From Citrus sinensis (taxonomy: Eukaryota > Streptophyta > Magnoliopsida > Sapindales > Rutaceae), in NCBI RefSeq assembly GCF_022201045.2, contig NC_068556.1:3016001-3080000 (forward strand): a stretch of 64,000 nucleotides of DNA, given 5' to 3'. Numbering within the stretch: the stretch's first letter is position 1; the number at the start of each line of letters is the position of its first letter. Of the stretch, positions 12,699-24,897 are shown one piece after another. A program made the position numbers and the translations under genes. The notes below the pieces were generated by a model. It was given only the letters and a program-made list of their open reading frames with translations, was not told where the DNA came from and made no database searches.

Positions 12699-15600
12699 TG
12701 TTTCATCTGTCATGATGTATAGATGATGGACGAAACAGTATTTGGGATAGCAAAATATATATGGTACAAAACTAAAGTAGATGTGTGTGGGACAAAGGGT
12801 ATGCGGCACCTGAATTTGATAGCCCACATAAAAGATCTTTCTCCTGTGATCTAATCTATAAAGTTTTCTTGTTCATATTTATGGCATAAAAAAAAAAAAA
12901 AAAAAAACTGAAATCAAAAGATAAGTAAGAAAAAAAAGAAAGGAAAAGGTGGATTTTTTTTATATAAAAACTGGGTATATCGTTTATTTATTGTTTATGG
13001 AATAGATCGTGTGTTATTAATATTGAGTTATATATATGCAGATGCAACCATTAAAATGAGAAGCAAAAACGCAGAGGAGAGGTGTACTGTGTAGATTTCG
13101 TATGCAGGAGGAGATCCGCAAAAGTTCATAGGTGCTGCAAAATCACTGTGCATGGATCTATCTATCCGTATATGATCGGAAATGAAGGCTTGATATTGGC
13201 TCAGACTAACTAGGTAGCTAGCTATATGTACACAGATAGCTACTAGCTTTGAATAAACCTGTGCTGAAACAGTTTTATATGATTAATTAATTGTTTTACT
13301 ACTTATATATGATATGACTTAGCTTTTAATTCTCCAATTTTATAAAGTTAATTTAACACTTTATTTGCAACATTGTAAACTGTCTTTTTCGGAATTTACA
13401 AAACTGTAAACAGCGTCTTGGACTAAGTCCGGATTTCCCGTAATCACAAATATGTATTCTTGTTAATTCACGTCTGCATTACGACGTAGCTTGGCTTGGA
13501 GCTTGTTTGCATCATTGCATGTCCAGAACCAGACGAAGACCCAGACCCAGATGACGCACTAATCGATATTTCTGCGGCTGGGTTTGAATTTTCATTGCGA
13601 AAACTTTTCCCCTATTGCTTTTGCCACCTTTCTCTCGCTCTCTCTCTCTTTCTTTCGGGTTTGTTTGCTCCAAATATCATAAACGTAATTAGTCAAGATC
13701 GAATGCGATCGCGCGGGACACCGGATGGTTTACAACAAAAAAAAAAAAATCAGAAACGTATGTATCTAAATTTCCTATAATCTGTCTATCAGCGTACGTG
13801 TCTCTTTTCTTTTCTTTTATTAAAGGTTTATACTTTATATATATATACATGATCATTCAGAGATACCCATCATATATGATATGATCAAAATTATTACGTT
13901 TCCATGTCCAGGAAATCTGATGACTACCGTCAGTAATAAGCTCCAAAGAAGCTCTCTTTAATTCATATGTAGTTCATCGAGCTTCTGCAAGTCAACTATA
14001 TAATTGATAATAATCACGCAATAAAAATTGGAGGGGGATTAACAATGAAAATGGAGAAAGCTAATTTGTAAAAATGAACGAATGCATACCAACAGCTACC
14101 CTGAAAAAAAAAAAGCAATCATCGACCGAGTCATATGCTTCAAGATCAATTAAGCAGAACGTAACCACACAAATCCTGCTGTATGATTCTAAAGGTAATT
14201 AAATTAAAGCATATGGGTGATCTGGTCGTGGGACATAAAAATAAGAAGCTGCAGTTTAATTAATAGAGATTCTGACCCCCATGAAACTAGCTAATCTATC
14301 GTTTGTTGAGTATTGCCTGCTGGGTTTGTACAATATTGAATTAACACCCAAAATTAAATTTATTTGGTTGAACAATAAATATAGCTGAAAACAACTTTAG
14401 TTATTAAGCTTTTCCACAGGTTTAGGTTCAATATATATATATTCTTCCTTATTATTTGCTTAATTTTAGCCGTTAATTAATAAAGTAAAATAACATAATG
14501 GATTTAGGTTAACAGAGGCTGAGATTAAGCTCCTTACGCTATTCATGTCAACGTCCCTGCTGCTTCAGTAATTGACAATTTGTGTAATACCTTTTTCTAG
14601 ATGTAACTACTATAAATAGCTATATATTGTGGACCACAACTGATGCATATAATAAAGTCTCGCTTGTCACAATATTATTCTTTGTTCATCTTTTTTTAAT
14701 CACATTTTAATAACTTTATTACTCAACCCTTAATCATCTGAGAAAAGAAAAAGGCAAAAAAAGGTTGCTAGCTAATAGAGAATACGCTCCACCCACGTTT
14801 AATTGTACAAACAGTTTATTGGGGGGGCAGCAACTACCTACCAGCCATGAACATTTGATAAGTTTTAGGAGGAGACAGTGGCCTTCGGTTATGGAAGTAC
14901 TTGTTTTTAATTTATAAAAGAGATTATTCTATTGTCTATTGGGATGTGTTAGATATCTATGGGCATGATGACACCAAGATATCAAACACTGAAAGTAGAG
15001 GGCCCTTAAGTGTTGAGGTATCCCTTTCATCTAATTTTAGATGCTATAAATTTATTTTTATTTTTTAAAGATCCGTGACATATTTCACCAAATTCAACAC
15101 GGATCTCAATGGCTTCACTGACCCTATTGCAGCAGTACCAACTACTAATGAAACGCAAAGAGGGTACTCATTTTTTTTTTTTTTTTTTGAGTCTGAAGAA
15201 TCAAGGGCATCGCTTTATTAAAAGTGTTCTCTTCTATTGTTCAATAAAATGAATGAGTCTCGTTGTCGCTTCTCATAGAGCCCTATCAAAGCATCGATCG
15301 ATTCTTAAAACGAAGTTGTTGTTGGAGAACTTGATGTGGTCCTTGTAAAACAATAATAGCTAGAGGAAAAAAAGAAGTGGCATTCAATTTTACATATGTT
15401 ATCTTCTAAAAAGATTAAAAGCGATCAGAGTTATGAAAAGAGAATGACTAAACTACAAATCACCTTTTATTACAATTTTTTTTTTAACGTTCATCTTCTA
15501 AGATTTTCGCTCATATTTCTCAATTTACAATTATATATGGTATTGTAAAATTGAAGACACCATAAGAATAAAAAATATATATTCAATGAAAAGCGGCCAG

Positions 15601-16454
15601 GAGAATGAAAGACGCTATTGTACCAAACAATGTTACATTCTTGACATACCATCAATGGAAAAAAGAAAAACCTATGTTATGATCAGAAATGAAATTCGTG
15701 TGTGCTATTATTCTTGTTAACAATTACGTGACATTATTTTTGGGATTTGTGCAAGAAAACCGTTTGTTGTTGTTTTTTTCTCCCATTCATTTGCTTAGCT
15801 TTTATTGCTGAATGATACCTGAACATTGGCGCTCAAATCCAATGGTAACAAAGGGACCCCTACTACCTATGCCTAATGAATGATCTCTTTATCTGTCTCT
15901 CTAATTTCTATCCTTCAAATATTCAACTAATTAACATACAAATAACCAACCCAAAAAAAAAGAAAGAAATAATGCAATGTTCACTCCAATAATTCACATG
16001 AATTAAACACATTAATCAACAAGAATATTGACAAGTGAAGCAATCATCCTCTTGATCTATTATTTATATGACGCTGAGAGATTATGCTTTTTAGAGAAGA
16101 TGATGAGTTTAAAGTTTCGATGTTAAATGATAACAGTTACTGCATTAAGTGGATTAATATAAATGTTGGGGGATGACAATATTATAATTGTGTTGAGTTG
16201 TGTCGCTCACTCACTCACTTTTATTACAACTAAATGGCAAAACCCAAAAATAAAATTAAAAAAAAAATAGTTTCATTATCTTAGCTAGTGTGGCATTTCC
16301 ATGATTGGCCACAATTTGATCTTGTATTTTACTAGGCCAGGGCAGGGCTTTAGGGTTAGATATTTATTCATTTATTTATATTATGTATGAAAAATTCGGC
16401 TAGGGTTACTACATTTCCTTTCATTTGCTTCTCATTACCTGCCAGAAAATTAAC

Positions 16455-16968
16455 TTAGGGTTTCATGCCCGAACTAACTCCACTCTCCTTCGCCGCTCGT
16501 GCATTACACGATCTAATCAAAACAAATTTTTGTGCTAAAGCATATTTGATCCTAGATAACTTGGCAAAGATACTATTAATTTTATCCCCTCCCCAACAGA
16601 GCGTGTAAACGACGCGTGGTGAATAGTGCTCTCAACTATTCATCTCTAGGGTTTCCTTTCTAAATGGATTGTGATAAGAACCGCACCTTCTTGCAACGTG
16701 GCAAGCATCCATAGGCCGTTTCCACTTTCTCGCTCTAACTTTAGTTGTTTCTCTCTCTATACCTACACATGTATGTATCTGTTGTTTGTATAAAAAATAA
16801 ATAAATTGGAGACATATGAGTTTATGACATGGCATGTCATGGTTATTTGGACAAAAGATAATATAATTCTCTCTGTCTCTCTCTCTCCCCCCCTTCTCTC
16901 TCTTTCTTAACGCACACACTCACCTCTCTCTCTCTCTCTAAAGAATCGAGCTTCAAAAGCTAGGGTTT
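16455..16968 (+). promoter_or_regulatory. EMF1 promoter and 5' leader: telo-boxes, CT/GA repeats
   Basis: Upstream of EMF1 the TAGGGTTT form of the telo-box occurs at 16456-16463, 16647-16654 and 16961-16968. Two CT-rich blocks (GA repeats on the other strand) lie at 16868-16912 and 16924-16940. A TATA-like stretch TGTATAAAAAATAAAT is near 16786. The CT-rich block followed by a telo-box is typical of plant 5' leaders, so transcription probably starts between about 16820 and 16930. Telo-boxes and GA repeats are documented recruiting sites for Polycomb repressive complex 2 in Arabidopsis. That they act this way here is inference. Confidence 0.55.
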
Positions 16969-17047
16969 CTCGAAACTTCGCACTCTAATTCTACACAACA
17001 AGCTTCGAATCTCGTATCAGTACGCATTTCTTCTTCTTCTCCGTCAA

Positions 17048-17077
17048 ATGCTTTATTTGATGGTGCTGGTTTCATGA
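17048..17077 (+). other. Upstream ORF in the EMF1 leader
   Basis: An ATG at 17048 opens a nine-codon frame ending in TGA at 17075-17077. It overlaps a second upstream ATG (17074). That second frame runs 23 codons to a likely donor at 17143 and, after the predicted 5' UTR intron, stops at TGA 18050-18052. Both precede the EMF1 start at 18086, so if they are in the mature leader they could lower translation of EMF1. Confidence 0.4.
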
Positions 17078-17143
17078 CCGGCCGTGGAGAATCGGAACCG
17101 AGTCGACGTGAGTTTGATTTGACTCCTAGTCAACTCAGTAAAG

Positions 17144-18047
17144 GTAACTTTTTTACTCCAATTAATCGGTTTTGTTTCCATTTACGCGTTTCTGATTTGT
17201 TTCGAGGTGACTCGGATTAGTTTCGTCCGAGCTCCAGCTCGTTTGTTTGAGATATTTTGGTCATTTCACTGTGTTTCGTACGTCAAGTTCAGCCATTGCT
17301 TTGTATTTTCTAATCTGGGTTTTGGTTTTTGTTAGTGAATCTATTCACTTCTGCTATATTTTATGTTTTGTTTCGATTGTTTTATCGTATTACAACATGT
17401 TAGTGACTGTTCACTGTTTGTGAATTTTGAAACTAAAATAAACCCTAATTATTTCTTTAGGAATTGATGCTAATGATTTTACCATGTAATGAATTTTTTA
17501 GAGGTGGTATTGAAGTGGGTTTGTTTTATATCATTTATGTTGAGAGTATTAACACTACTTTTTGTTTTAAGGCACAGTCTATGGATTCATCTTAGAAACC
17601 CTAAGTTGGGTTTGTCTTAGCTGTGTTATTTTATTGATTTACTTTCCATCTATAATGACTTGGTTTAGCTACATAGGTTATAGTAATGTAATTAAAGCAT
17701 GCAATTAGTGACTGCAAACATGTTCACTTTTGATTTCATTGAAAACTAGGGTTTCAAATCTTGTTCCTTTTGAGTATTAAGTGCTTTGTTTATACTAGAT
17801 GCTATTTTATGTGTCGAATCACTTTACATACTGGCGTTTCAACCTGTTTCCCTTATTGTTGGTTTGTGGTAGACTCAAAACTTTGTTGTTTGATACCTTG
17901 CCTTAGATCTTTTTGTGTACTTGATCACTCAAGATGTTTACTATTGCTTTCCATGTGTACTGATATCATCAAACTGTAGCCTACTAACCTATATTAGCAC
18001 ATGGTAATGTTGTAACTAAATAATATTCGGATTTGTGTGCGTAGCAG
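17144..18047 (+). other. Predicted 5' UTR intron of EMF1
   Basis: Donor AAAG/GTAACT at 17144 and acceptor GTAGCAG/ATTG ending at 18047 bracket a T-rich intron of about 904 bp. It contains three more telo-boxes: AAACCCTAA at 17440-17448 and 17596-17604, and TAGGGTTT at 17747-17754. No open frame across it is convincing. Long first introns in the leader are common in plant regulatory genes. Confidence 0.55.
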
Positions 18048-18085
18048 ATTGAATAGGTTCAGGTTGCGCATTAGTTGCTAATAAT

Positions 18086-21000
18086 ATGGAGAGAAACATT
18101 GTGGGGGAGGAGAATCATCAGGTTGATGACTCGGATCTTGTCTCAAAATCTGTGGGATCATCTGTTAAGATTGACTCGATATCCATAGATCTTGTTAATA
18201 ATGATGAAGCTAATGCAGGAAAGTGTGAGCATTTTTCTATACGGTAAGCTTTCTCAATTTAATATGACTATGACTCCAAAGTTTTCTTTGCAGTTATGTG
18301 TTGTGCATGTGCTGTGCATTAACACTGCAGGCTCAAGCGAATTTCTGTCACATCCAGTCGCATGTAGTTTTTGTTTGTGAATTTTTAGTGTGTATGTTTC
18401 TGATATACACCTGATGACGAAATATGAGCATGTTATTTTTCAACAATGGAGATTTTTTTTTTTAGTGTAAATAAAAAATTGAGAGACCTAAGCTAATTTG
18501 GTGGCAGCAAGGACAGTTGTGAAAATATTCATATTACAGATAAGTTGCTGATTTAATCTGGACAGCTAAGGAGATTACATGTCAGATATAAGTTTGCAAT
18601 TGTGTAGAGAGTTATTTTGTCAAGTGTTAGTTTTGTGTTTGACATAGAATATTGACTTGAGCATTCACATTGGAAGATTTCCTTACACATTCTCCTTGTT
18701 TGAGTGCAGTGGATTTGTGTCTGAAGTTCGGAAGAAAAACTGGAAGTTATGTTGGCCATTTGCTTTAGATGAGAATCATAATAAACCTGAGGAGGAAGCA
18801 CATGCACTTCCTCCCTTACATGTTGCAAAGTTCAGATGGTGGCGTTGCCAAAACTGCTTACAGGAACTGGGTTCTGAAGGTAACACTTATGGTTATGGAA
18901 ATAGCTGTAATTATTGTAGCAGTACTAGTTTTAAATCCACTGGGACTTGTCCCCATATGTCATCCTTTGGGGATGCTGCAATGCTGCAATCAGCTATTGG
19001 GCAAGCTCGAAAACTGAATATTTCTGCTGGAAGAAAATTTGATGCTACTGCTAGTATTGCCACTGACCTGAATGTCAATGACTGCTGTCTTCCATCACAC
19101 GATGACAAGAATAGAAAGAAATCTGAACCCACTAACACTCCTGCCACAGGTATAGTTTAATACAAGGTTTCATTCCATTATGCTAACTTATTCTCTATGT
19201 TGGATTATCTGTTTGAATTTTTTTTCCCCCAGTGGATGAGAGTTGTCCTGAAGATAAGATGAATCATGAAGTTCTTGAATCAGCTGGTGCCCCAACAGCT
19301 GTTACTTCTGGGTTAATGACAGGAAGACATCATGCTGTTGAAATAGGTAAAATTATTTGGAATTGCTAATCAAGTATGCTACATAATACTACCAGCTTCT
19401 AAACTGAAGCTGGAAGTGTACTTGTTGCTATGATAATAGTTGTGATTTATAAAATAGTATCTCTCAAGACAAATTGCAATGGATTTGTTGCAAATACTGC
19501 AAACCTAACTGTGAAAGTCATGAAGCTGCTGAGATGGAGCTTTCTAATGAAAAACTCAAATACATGTTTAAGAATTCCGTTGAAATTTGTCAAACAGGTA
19601 AACAACCTTCTGCGGAGGAAAAAAATAAGAAGTTAATGATAGCTTGTGGGCCATCCAGAGTAGTTGGTATGGTTGATGAGGTGCTTGCTGCTGCCAAGGA
19701 TCTTGCAATTGAACATCCTTCTCATGAACTAGATGAGTGTGATAATGCACCATCTGATAGTGATGAGACATTGTCTGGACATGATCTGCAGGACCATCAT
19801 CATGATAGCTCAAGTGGTTCACATCGAAGAAAAACCAGAAAAGTGCGTCTGCTGACTGAGTTGTTGGCTGAAAATGGGGATATAAAAGCTAATCTAACCA
19901 TGACTGAAAGTTCTCCCTCCAATTCTGTTCCTGGTTCGTCTGCAGGGATAGATATACTCTCTGATCCCCAGGGTCTGGTGGCTGCCCAAGGAAATTCTAT
20001 TAGGCCTTTGGATCAAAATAAGAAAAGGAAGTTCCCTCATGATGAAGAACCGGATCCCTTAGAAAAAAGCTCCCCGAATAATTTCCATAGAAAAAATAGT
20101 ACCTGCACTGAAAGTGCAGAAACCATTGGTGCACTGGCAAGTTTGGATACAAAAGAAGATGCTGATATAGACCTACATATTGGTGTAAACAGCCGTTTGA
20201 ACAAATTCAGGTTTGATAGAAGTCCTATAGGTAAGAAGAGAAATAAGAGCCTGGTTGCTGATGAATTTTTGTCCTTAGCACCGTCCGGAGGAAATATGCT
20301 AGAAGATATGCAAGATAGAACTGGAGATTCTAACAACGACAGTCCTTCTGATTCTTTCTTGTTGGAATCGGCACAAACTGCATTTATAAGCAGGGGAATG
20401 TATCCTTTTGCTTTGCCTCCTCAGAAGTCAGAGAGAAGTTCTAGTGTGTGCAAGAAGAAAAGCAAGACGACCCAATTTGATGAATGGCAGGCTCCTCTAA
20501 TCCCTTGGAGTAGTGACATGCTGAAAGAAGGTCCAGCAAGAAGAAAAGATGTAGAGATCAAGCAGATGCATTCAACAATTTCTCCGTTTCAATCATCACA
20601 AGATGCCACCACTGGAAAAGGGCTGCAACTTTCTCTAAATAGCTGCTTCACCACACAAGGATATGAAAGCAAATATTTTTCTCCACTAGAACACAGTCAG
20701 TTTCCTTGGCGAGGGGGTAGTTCAAAAGAAAATGGGGTCATGGGAAAAGATATCCAGACAAACTGTGTAGGGGATTCCGATTATCATTCTAAATCAGAAT
20801 CAGTTTCATTTCTTCGAAAGGGAGTACATTGTGATCTCAGTAGGGAAAATTATAGAATGTCTTTCCTAAATGAAAAGCAGAAGTTCACTCCTCAGGTGGA
20901 TGCTGGGGGTCGTTCTCTGATGCAGCCAATGGTATGAGCTATCCTTGTCTTTTTGGTGCTGCTGTATTGAGTTTCTGTTATATTTCTGTTTAGCATCTTA

Positions 21001-23129
21001 GTTGAAGGAGAATTGCTTCATTTTTTTTTAAGTTTTATTTAGCTCACCTTTAGCCTTTTTTGATATTATTTTGTTGTATAGTGATCAGTCCCTGCTCTAT
21101 ATATTATTAATGCTGGGGGAGTTTTTGTCTTATGTTTCTTTATTGAATAGTTCATTGGAAATGATGTGTACAAGGTCTTGTTGAGTGCAAACCAAACCCA
21201 AACTTTGGATCAGCAAAATTTTCCCAGTTATGAACCAAAAAAAATACATCACTGCCTCAACATTTAGTGGTTTGGCACTGTAAAATGTTTATGGAGTCCC
21301 TTTTGAGCTTTGTGTCAGCAAATTTTGCCCATCTATTTTTGGTTGCCCTTCTGGATTTTTCTGTTGTCTCTGTGAATATGACATGTCAGTGCTTTTGGTA
21401 CACTTTGTTCTGAGACAATGATAACTACTATTTGCAGGATTTTTGCAGTAGAGGTAACAAAGGGAAATCTACAGAAATCAATGAACATTCAGCTTTGACT
21501 ATGAAACCTAGTGATCAACAAGCTGATAAAGTGTCTGAACAGGGAGTTCCAGACGACATACCTATGGAAATTGTTGAACTGATGGCAAAGAATCAGTATG
21601 AGAGGTGTCTACCTGATGTTGAAAATGAAAAAATGCTAGAAACTACCATCAACCACAGTAATGCTCCGATTTATGCAAAAGAGAAGTTGAGTTTTTTGTC
21701 CAATGAGACTCCTCAAAAACCAAAACCTCTAGCTAAAATTGGTAGAAATGGCAAGATTGCAAGACCTGAAAATGGTGGAACTAGGAAACGAAAGTCAGTT
21801 GATTGCCTCCCTCATATTGGTAGAAAGCATTTTAACGTGAGCCCATTGGAACAAACTCATTGCGCTTCAGGATTTATGCCATTTGCTCATTGTCAAGGAA
21901 AACTACCAAATGGAATCAAATTTTCTGATACAAGTTCCAGCAAACATCGTATTTCTCAAAATTGCCAATGGATTGGGAATATATTGGGGCACAGGACCTC
22001 TCAGACTAATTTGCAGACATTGGGAGGTTGTAACTCATGCCAGAATGTTCCACAACAGGGTAAAGAAACTGCTCATCTTTGGTCATCCATGATCCCGCCC
22101 TTTATATATGATATTCATCAAAAGCATGCCAGTCAATCTACAAATGCAGACATGCTTTCTCATTGTCCTAGTCTGCACAAGGGTAATGTGGATGGGAATC
22201 ATGATCTGAACTTTTGGAACATTGATGTCACCAATATTGAAAAGCATAGTAGGACCTTCGACTCTGAATCTCTCAGCAGGCCACATGCAGAGTATCCATT
22301 TGCTTGCAAACATAGCAGATCAAGGCCTCTAGATGTGTATTCTAATGAAACCATTCCAGCTATGCATCTACTTAGCCTCATGGATGCACAATTGCCGTCT
22401 GGTGCACCAATTGGCATTGATGGGAACCGTAAGTTCCTCAAGAGATCTTCCCTTCCTCATGATCATCATTCTAAGGACTTCTCTGGCCTGTCATCTGGAG
22501 CATATAACACCACCAGTACCATGAAGCCTACACAATATGATTATTATGGTAAAAATCACCTTTCACAGAGCTCTCCTGAATGTTTTCCTGCTATTCAAAC
22601 AGTTGGTGCTTCTGGGTTTTCATTTCAACATGATAAAGTTGTCAAGAAGATTACTGGTTCTACAGGTCAAGCATCCCTGAGGTGCCAGGAGAGAGACAAG
22701 GCAAAAGCCTCAGATTCACCTTCACAAAATAAAGACAACAGATCTCATCAACCGGTGTTTATAACTGGTGTTTCAGGCAGAGGTCTAGGAAATATTCCTG
22801 TACCTAACATGCAGAAAATTTTCGTTGGCACTTCAGATCCTGCGGTGTTCCCTTTGACATTCCATGAGATTGAAAATGCAACAAAACATAAGCTGGAGTC
22901 CTGCAATACTACTAGCACTGTTTTGCCTCCGAAAAGCAGCTCCAAGACTGAAATATGCAGTGTTAATAGAAACCCTGCCGATTTTAGCATGCCAGAAGAT
23001 GAGAATATTTACATGATCAGAGGTGAAGACCTAAAATATAGAAAGTCAGTTTTCTCTGAGAATAGACCTGGCTTAATCAAATTGGATGGACGCAAGCGAC
23101 AAAAGAAGCTAACTGCTATGAAAGGTTAA
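18086..23129 (+). CDS. EMF1: EMBRYONIC FLOWER 1 (EMF1), Polycomb-group protein
   Basis: Five coding exons: 18086-18243, 18710-19149, 19233-19346, 19469-20931 and 21438-23129. They join in frame to about 1288 residues, somewhat longer than the 1096 of Arabidopsis EMF1. The N-terminus carries the family signature: GSSVKIDSISIDL, then CEHFSIRGFVSEVRKKN (about residues 46-62), then PPLHVAKFRWWRCQNC. A basic RRKTRKVRLLTELL block lies near residue 357. The C-terminus has NPADF and YMIRGEDLKYRK. Most of the rest is Ser/Asn-rich and looks disordered. EMF1 works with PRC1- and PRC2-type complexes to keep flower homeotic genes silent during vegetative growth, in the nucleus. The acceptor at 19468 (CTCTCAAG) was chosen because it is the only nearby one that keeps the frame. 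An alternative end by splicing at AAAG/GT near 23124 cannot be excluded. Confidence 0.9.
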
Positions 23130-24410
23130 AATTTCACCTCTTTACTCAACTGATGATTATAGAACTCATCCTTCCAAATTATTTACAAAGCCTTTTTCTT
23201 GCAAGACACTCAGGATTTTATATATTTTTATGTCAGCAGGTAAAGTTTGAGATTTCATTTCGACTGAGAAGGGTGCTGAAACACCATGTAGCTAATAGCA
23301 TTATGCCATGTGCAAGCTGATAATTTTATGGGGAGTATTCAATTTCAATCATAATGGGCAGTTTTAATGTCCAAACCAATCTTCGAAAGATGTGCTGGGA
23401 GCAGGGTGAGGCCTGTATATACTTCCATACACCTTGACATTCCAGAATATAGTTAAATGTGTGTAATTTTGTTTTGGTGTTGTATCTTGATTTACTACCG
23501 CACAAGGCTTGTTTTGTTACTGCAAATGTTCTGTGCTTCAGTTCCATCCCTGAGCAGGAAGGGGGAATGGGAAAACAAAAGCACGGGGCATCGGCTGATA
23601 TTTATATGCAGATGCTTGTGTTTCAATTGCCATCAATAAACTTGGAGTTGATAATAACTTTATGTTACAGACTTATAAGAAACAAGAGCTTAGGGCAGAA
23701 TGAGATTCTGTAGCTGAAATAAGACTGCCTCGGTTATCTTTTTTAATTATTTATTTTTTCATTATAAAAGTACAAAGAGGGCAAAAAAAAAAAAAAAAAA
23801 GAGGTCTCATGGTTTATTTAATGTGATTTTCCTTTGATGAAAGTTTTTTTATTGTGCACCAATATGCAGAGAATACTGCTTCGATGTCTCTCTGGGATTT
23901 TTCTGCCGGATTTATTTATTTATTTATTTTTTATCCTGGAAAATTTGTTTGATGTCAATGGATTGTCCTTAAAAGAAAACCCAGATCGGATCCTACTCAA
24001 TATCAATTGAATTTCATTCTTAATGGGATTAAATGGTGTTCAATTGATTGCCTAAATGAATATGGAAATGACACTGCTGCTAAATTCCTAAACCAATGGG
24101 GGACCATTGATTAATTCTTTTTTCAGGTTTTTTTTTTTTTTTGTGGCTTAAAAGACAATGATTATTTCATTAGAAATTCGAAGGGGCGATCAAATGCCAA
24201 TGTCAATTTACGTGTATGAAAATGTTTTATCCATGTTTTGATGATGAAACCCGGTTAAAAATATTAAAAGATACCTTTTAGGAAATGTATTATAGATGTT
24301 TTGGCAAGCGTAGCTGTCTTGAATGTTTTATACAAAATTAACATATACACATATATATTCTCTCGCAAAAATATCATTAGTTGACAAAAAAAATACATAT
24401 TTCAATAAAT

Positions 24411-24708
24411 TAATAGATAAAAAAAAATGCAGTCTTCAATTTATTAAAATCTATATTTATTTTGTATTTTACTGTACATCTCCTCACTTTAAGAAAGTGA
24501 AGATAACCTCACTTGAAAAAAAAATAATACGTCACTAATAATAATAATAATCATCATCATCATCGTCATCTAATGAGGACATCATTATTTTAACAAAATG
24601 AGTATGTCACTAACAGATAAAAAAACAGTCTTTAATATATTAAAATTTATACTTTTTGTATTTTAGTATGCATCCTCACTTTAACAAAGTGTGGATAGCC
24701 TCATTAGA
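24411..24708 (+). repeat. Diverged direct duplication, about 100 bp units
   Basis: A unit at about 24411-24514 (AGATAAAAAAA...CAGTCTTCAATTTATTAAAAT...CCTCACTTTAAGAAAGTG) returns in altered form at about 24613-24708. The second copy keeps CAGTCTTTAATATATTAAAAT and CCTCACTTTAACAAAGTG. An ATC-rich spacer separates them. The origin is unclear; it may be a decayed repeat element. Confidence 0.5.
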
Positions 24709-24749
24709 GAATATATATATATATATATATATATTTCCAATCATGGATT

Positions 24750-24897
24750 CCTAACCATATTAAAATTAGAGATAAGCGAAAAAGATAAGGAGATTAAAAA
24801 AATATAAATTTTAATACACTACAAGAAAAAATATATTATATTGAAGTTTATATTTATTTTGCCTTTTTAAATTATTCTTGATTTTAATATGGTTAGG
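24750..24897. repeat. 17-bp perfect inverted repeat with 114-bp loop
   Basis: CCTAACCATATTAAAAT at 24750-24766 is the exact reverse complement of 24881-24897. The enclosed DNA is AT-rich and non-coding. The size and AT content resemble a small foldback or MITE remnant, but no target-site duplication was found. Confidence 0.5.

Larger units (their letters stand above)
6557..16454. other. About 10 kb AT-rich intergenic region
   Basis: The first few hundred bases should carry the TCX 5' UTR and promoter. Beyond that I find no exon with protein-like coding, no tRNA and no complete transposon. Open frames here are short and full of low-complexity residues. The content is mono- and dinucleotide runs: TA near 9350, CA near 10635, a long GA run at 12655-12695, and many A or T runs of 12-22 bases such as 12545-12566, 12890-12907 and 15172-15188. 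Two GC-rich hairpins lie at 10905-10978. No known plant microRNA sequence was recognised by eye, but that scan is not decisive. Confidence 0.5.

Noticed and set aside
13496..13780. 94-codon plus-strand frame with an Asp/Pro-rich start
   Set aside because: Low-complexity, includes a CT repeat and poly-A reading, no splice partner or homology.
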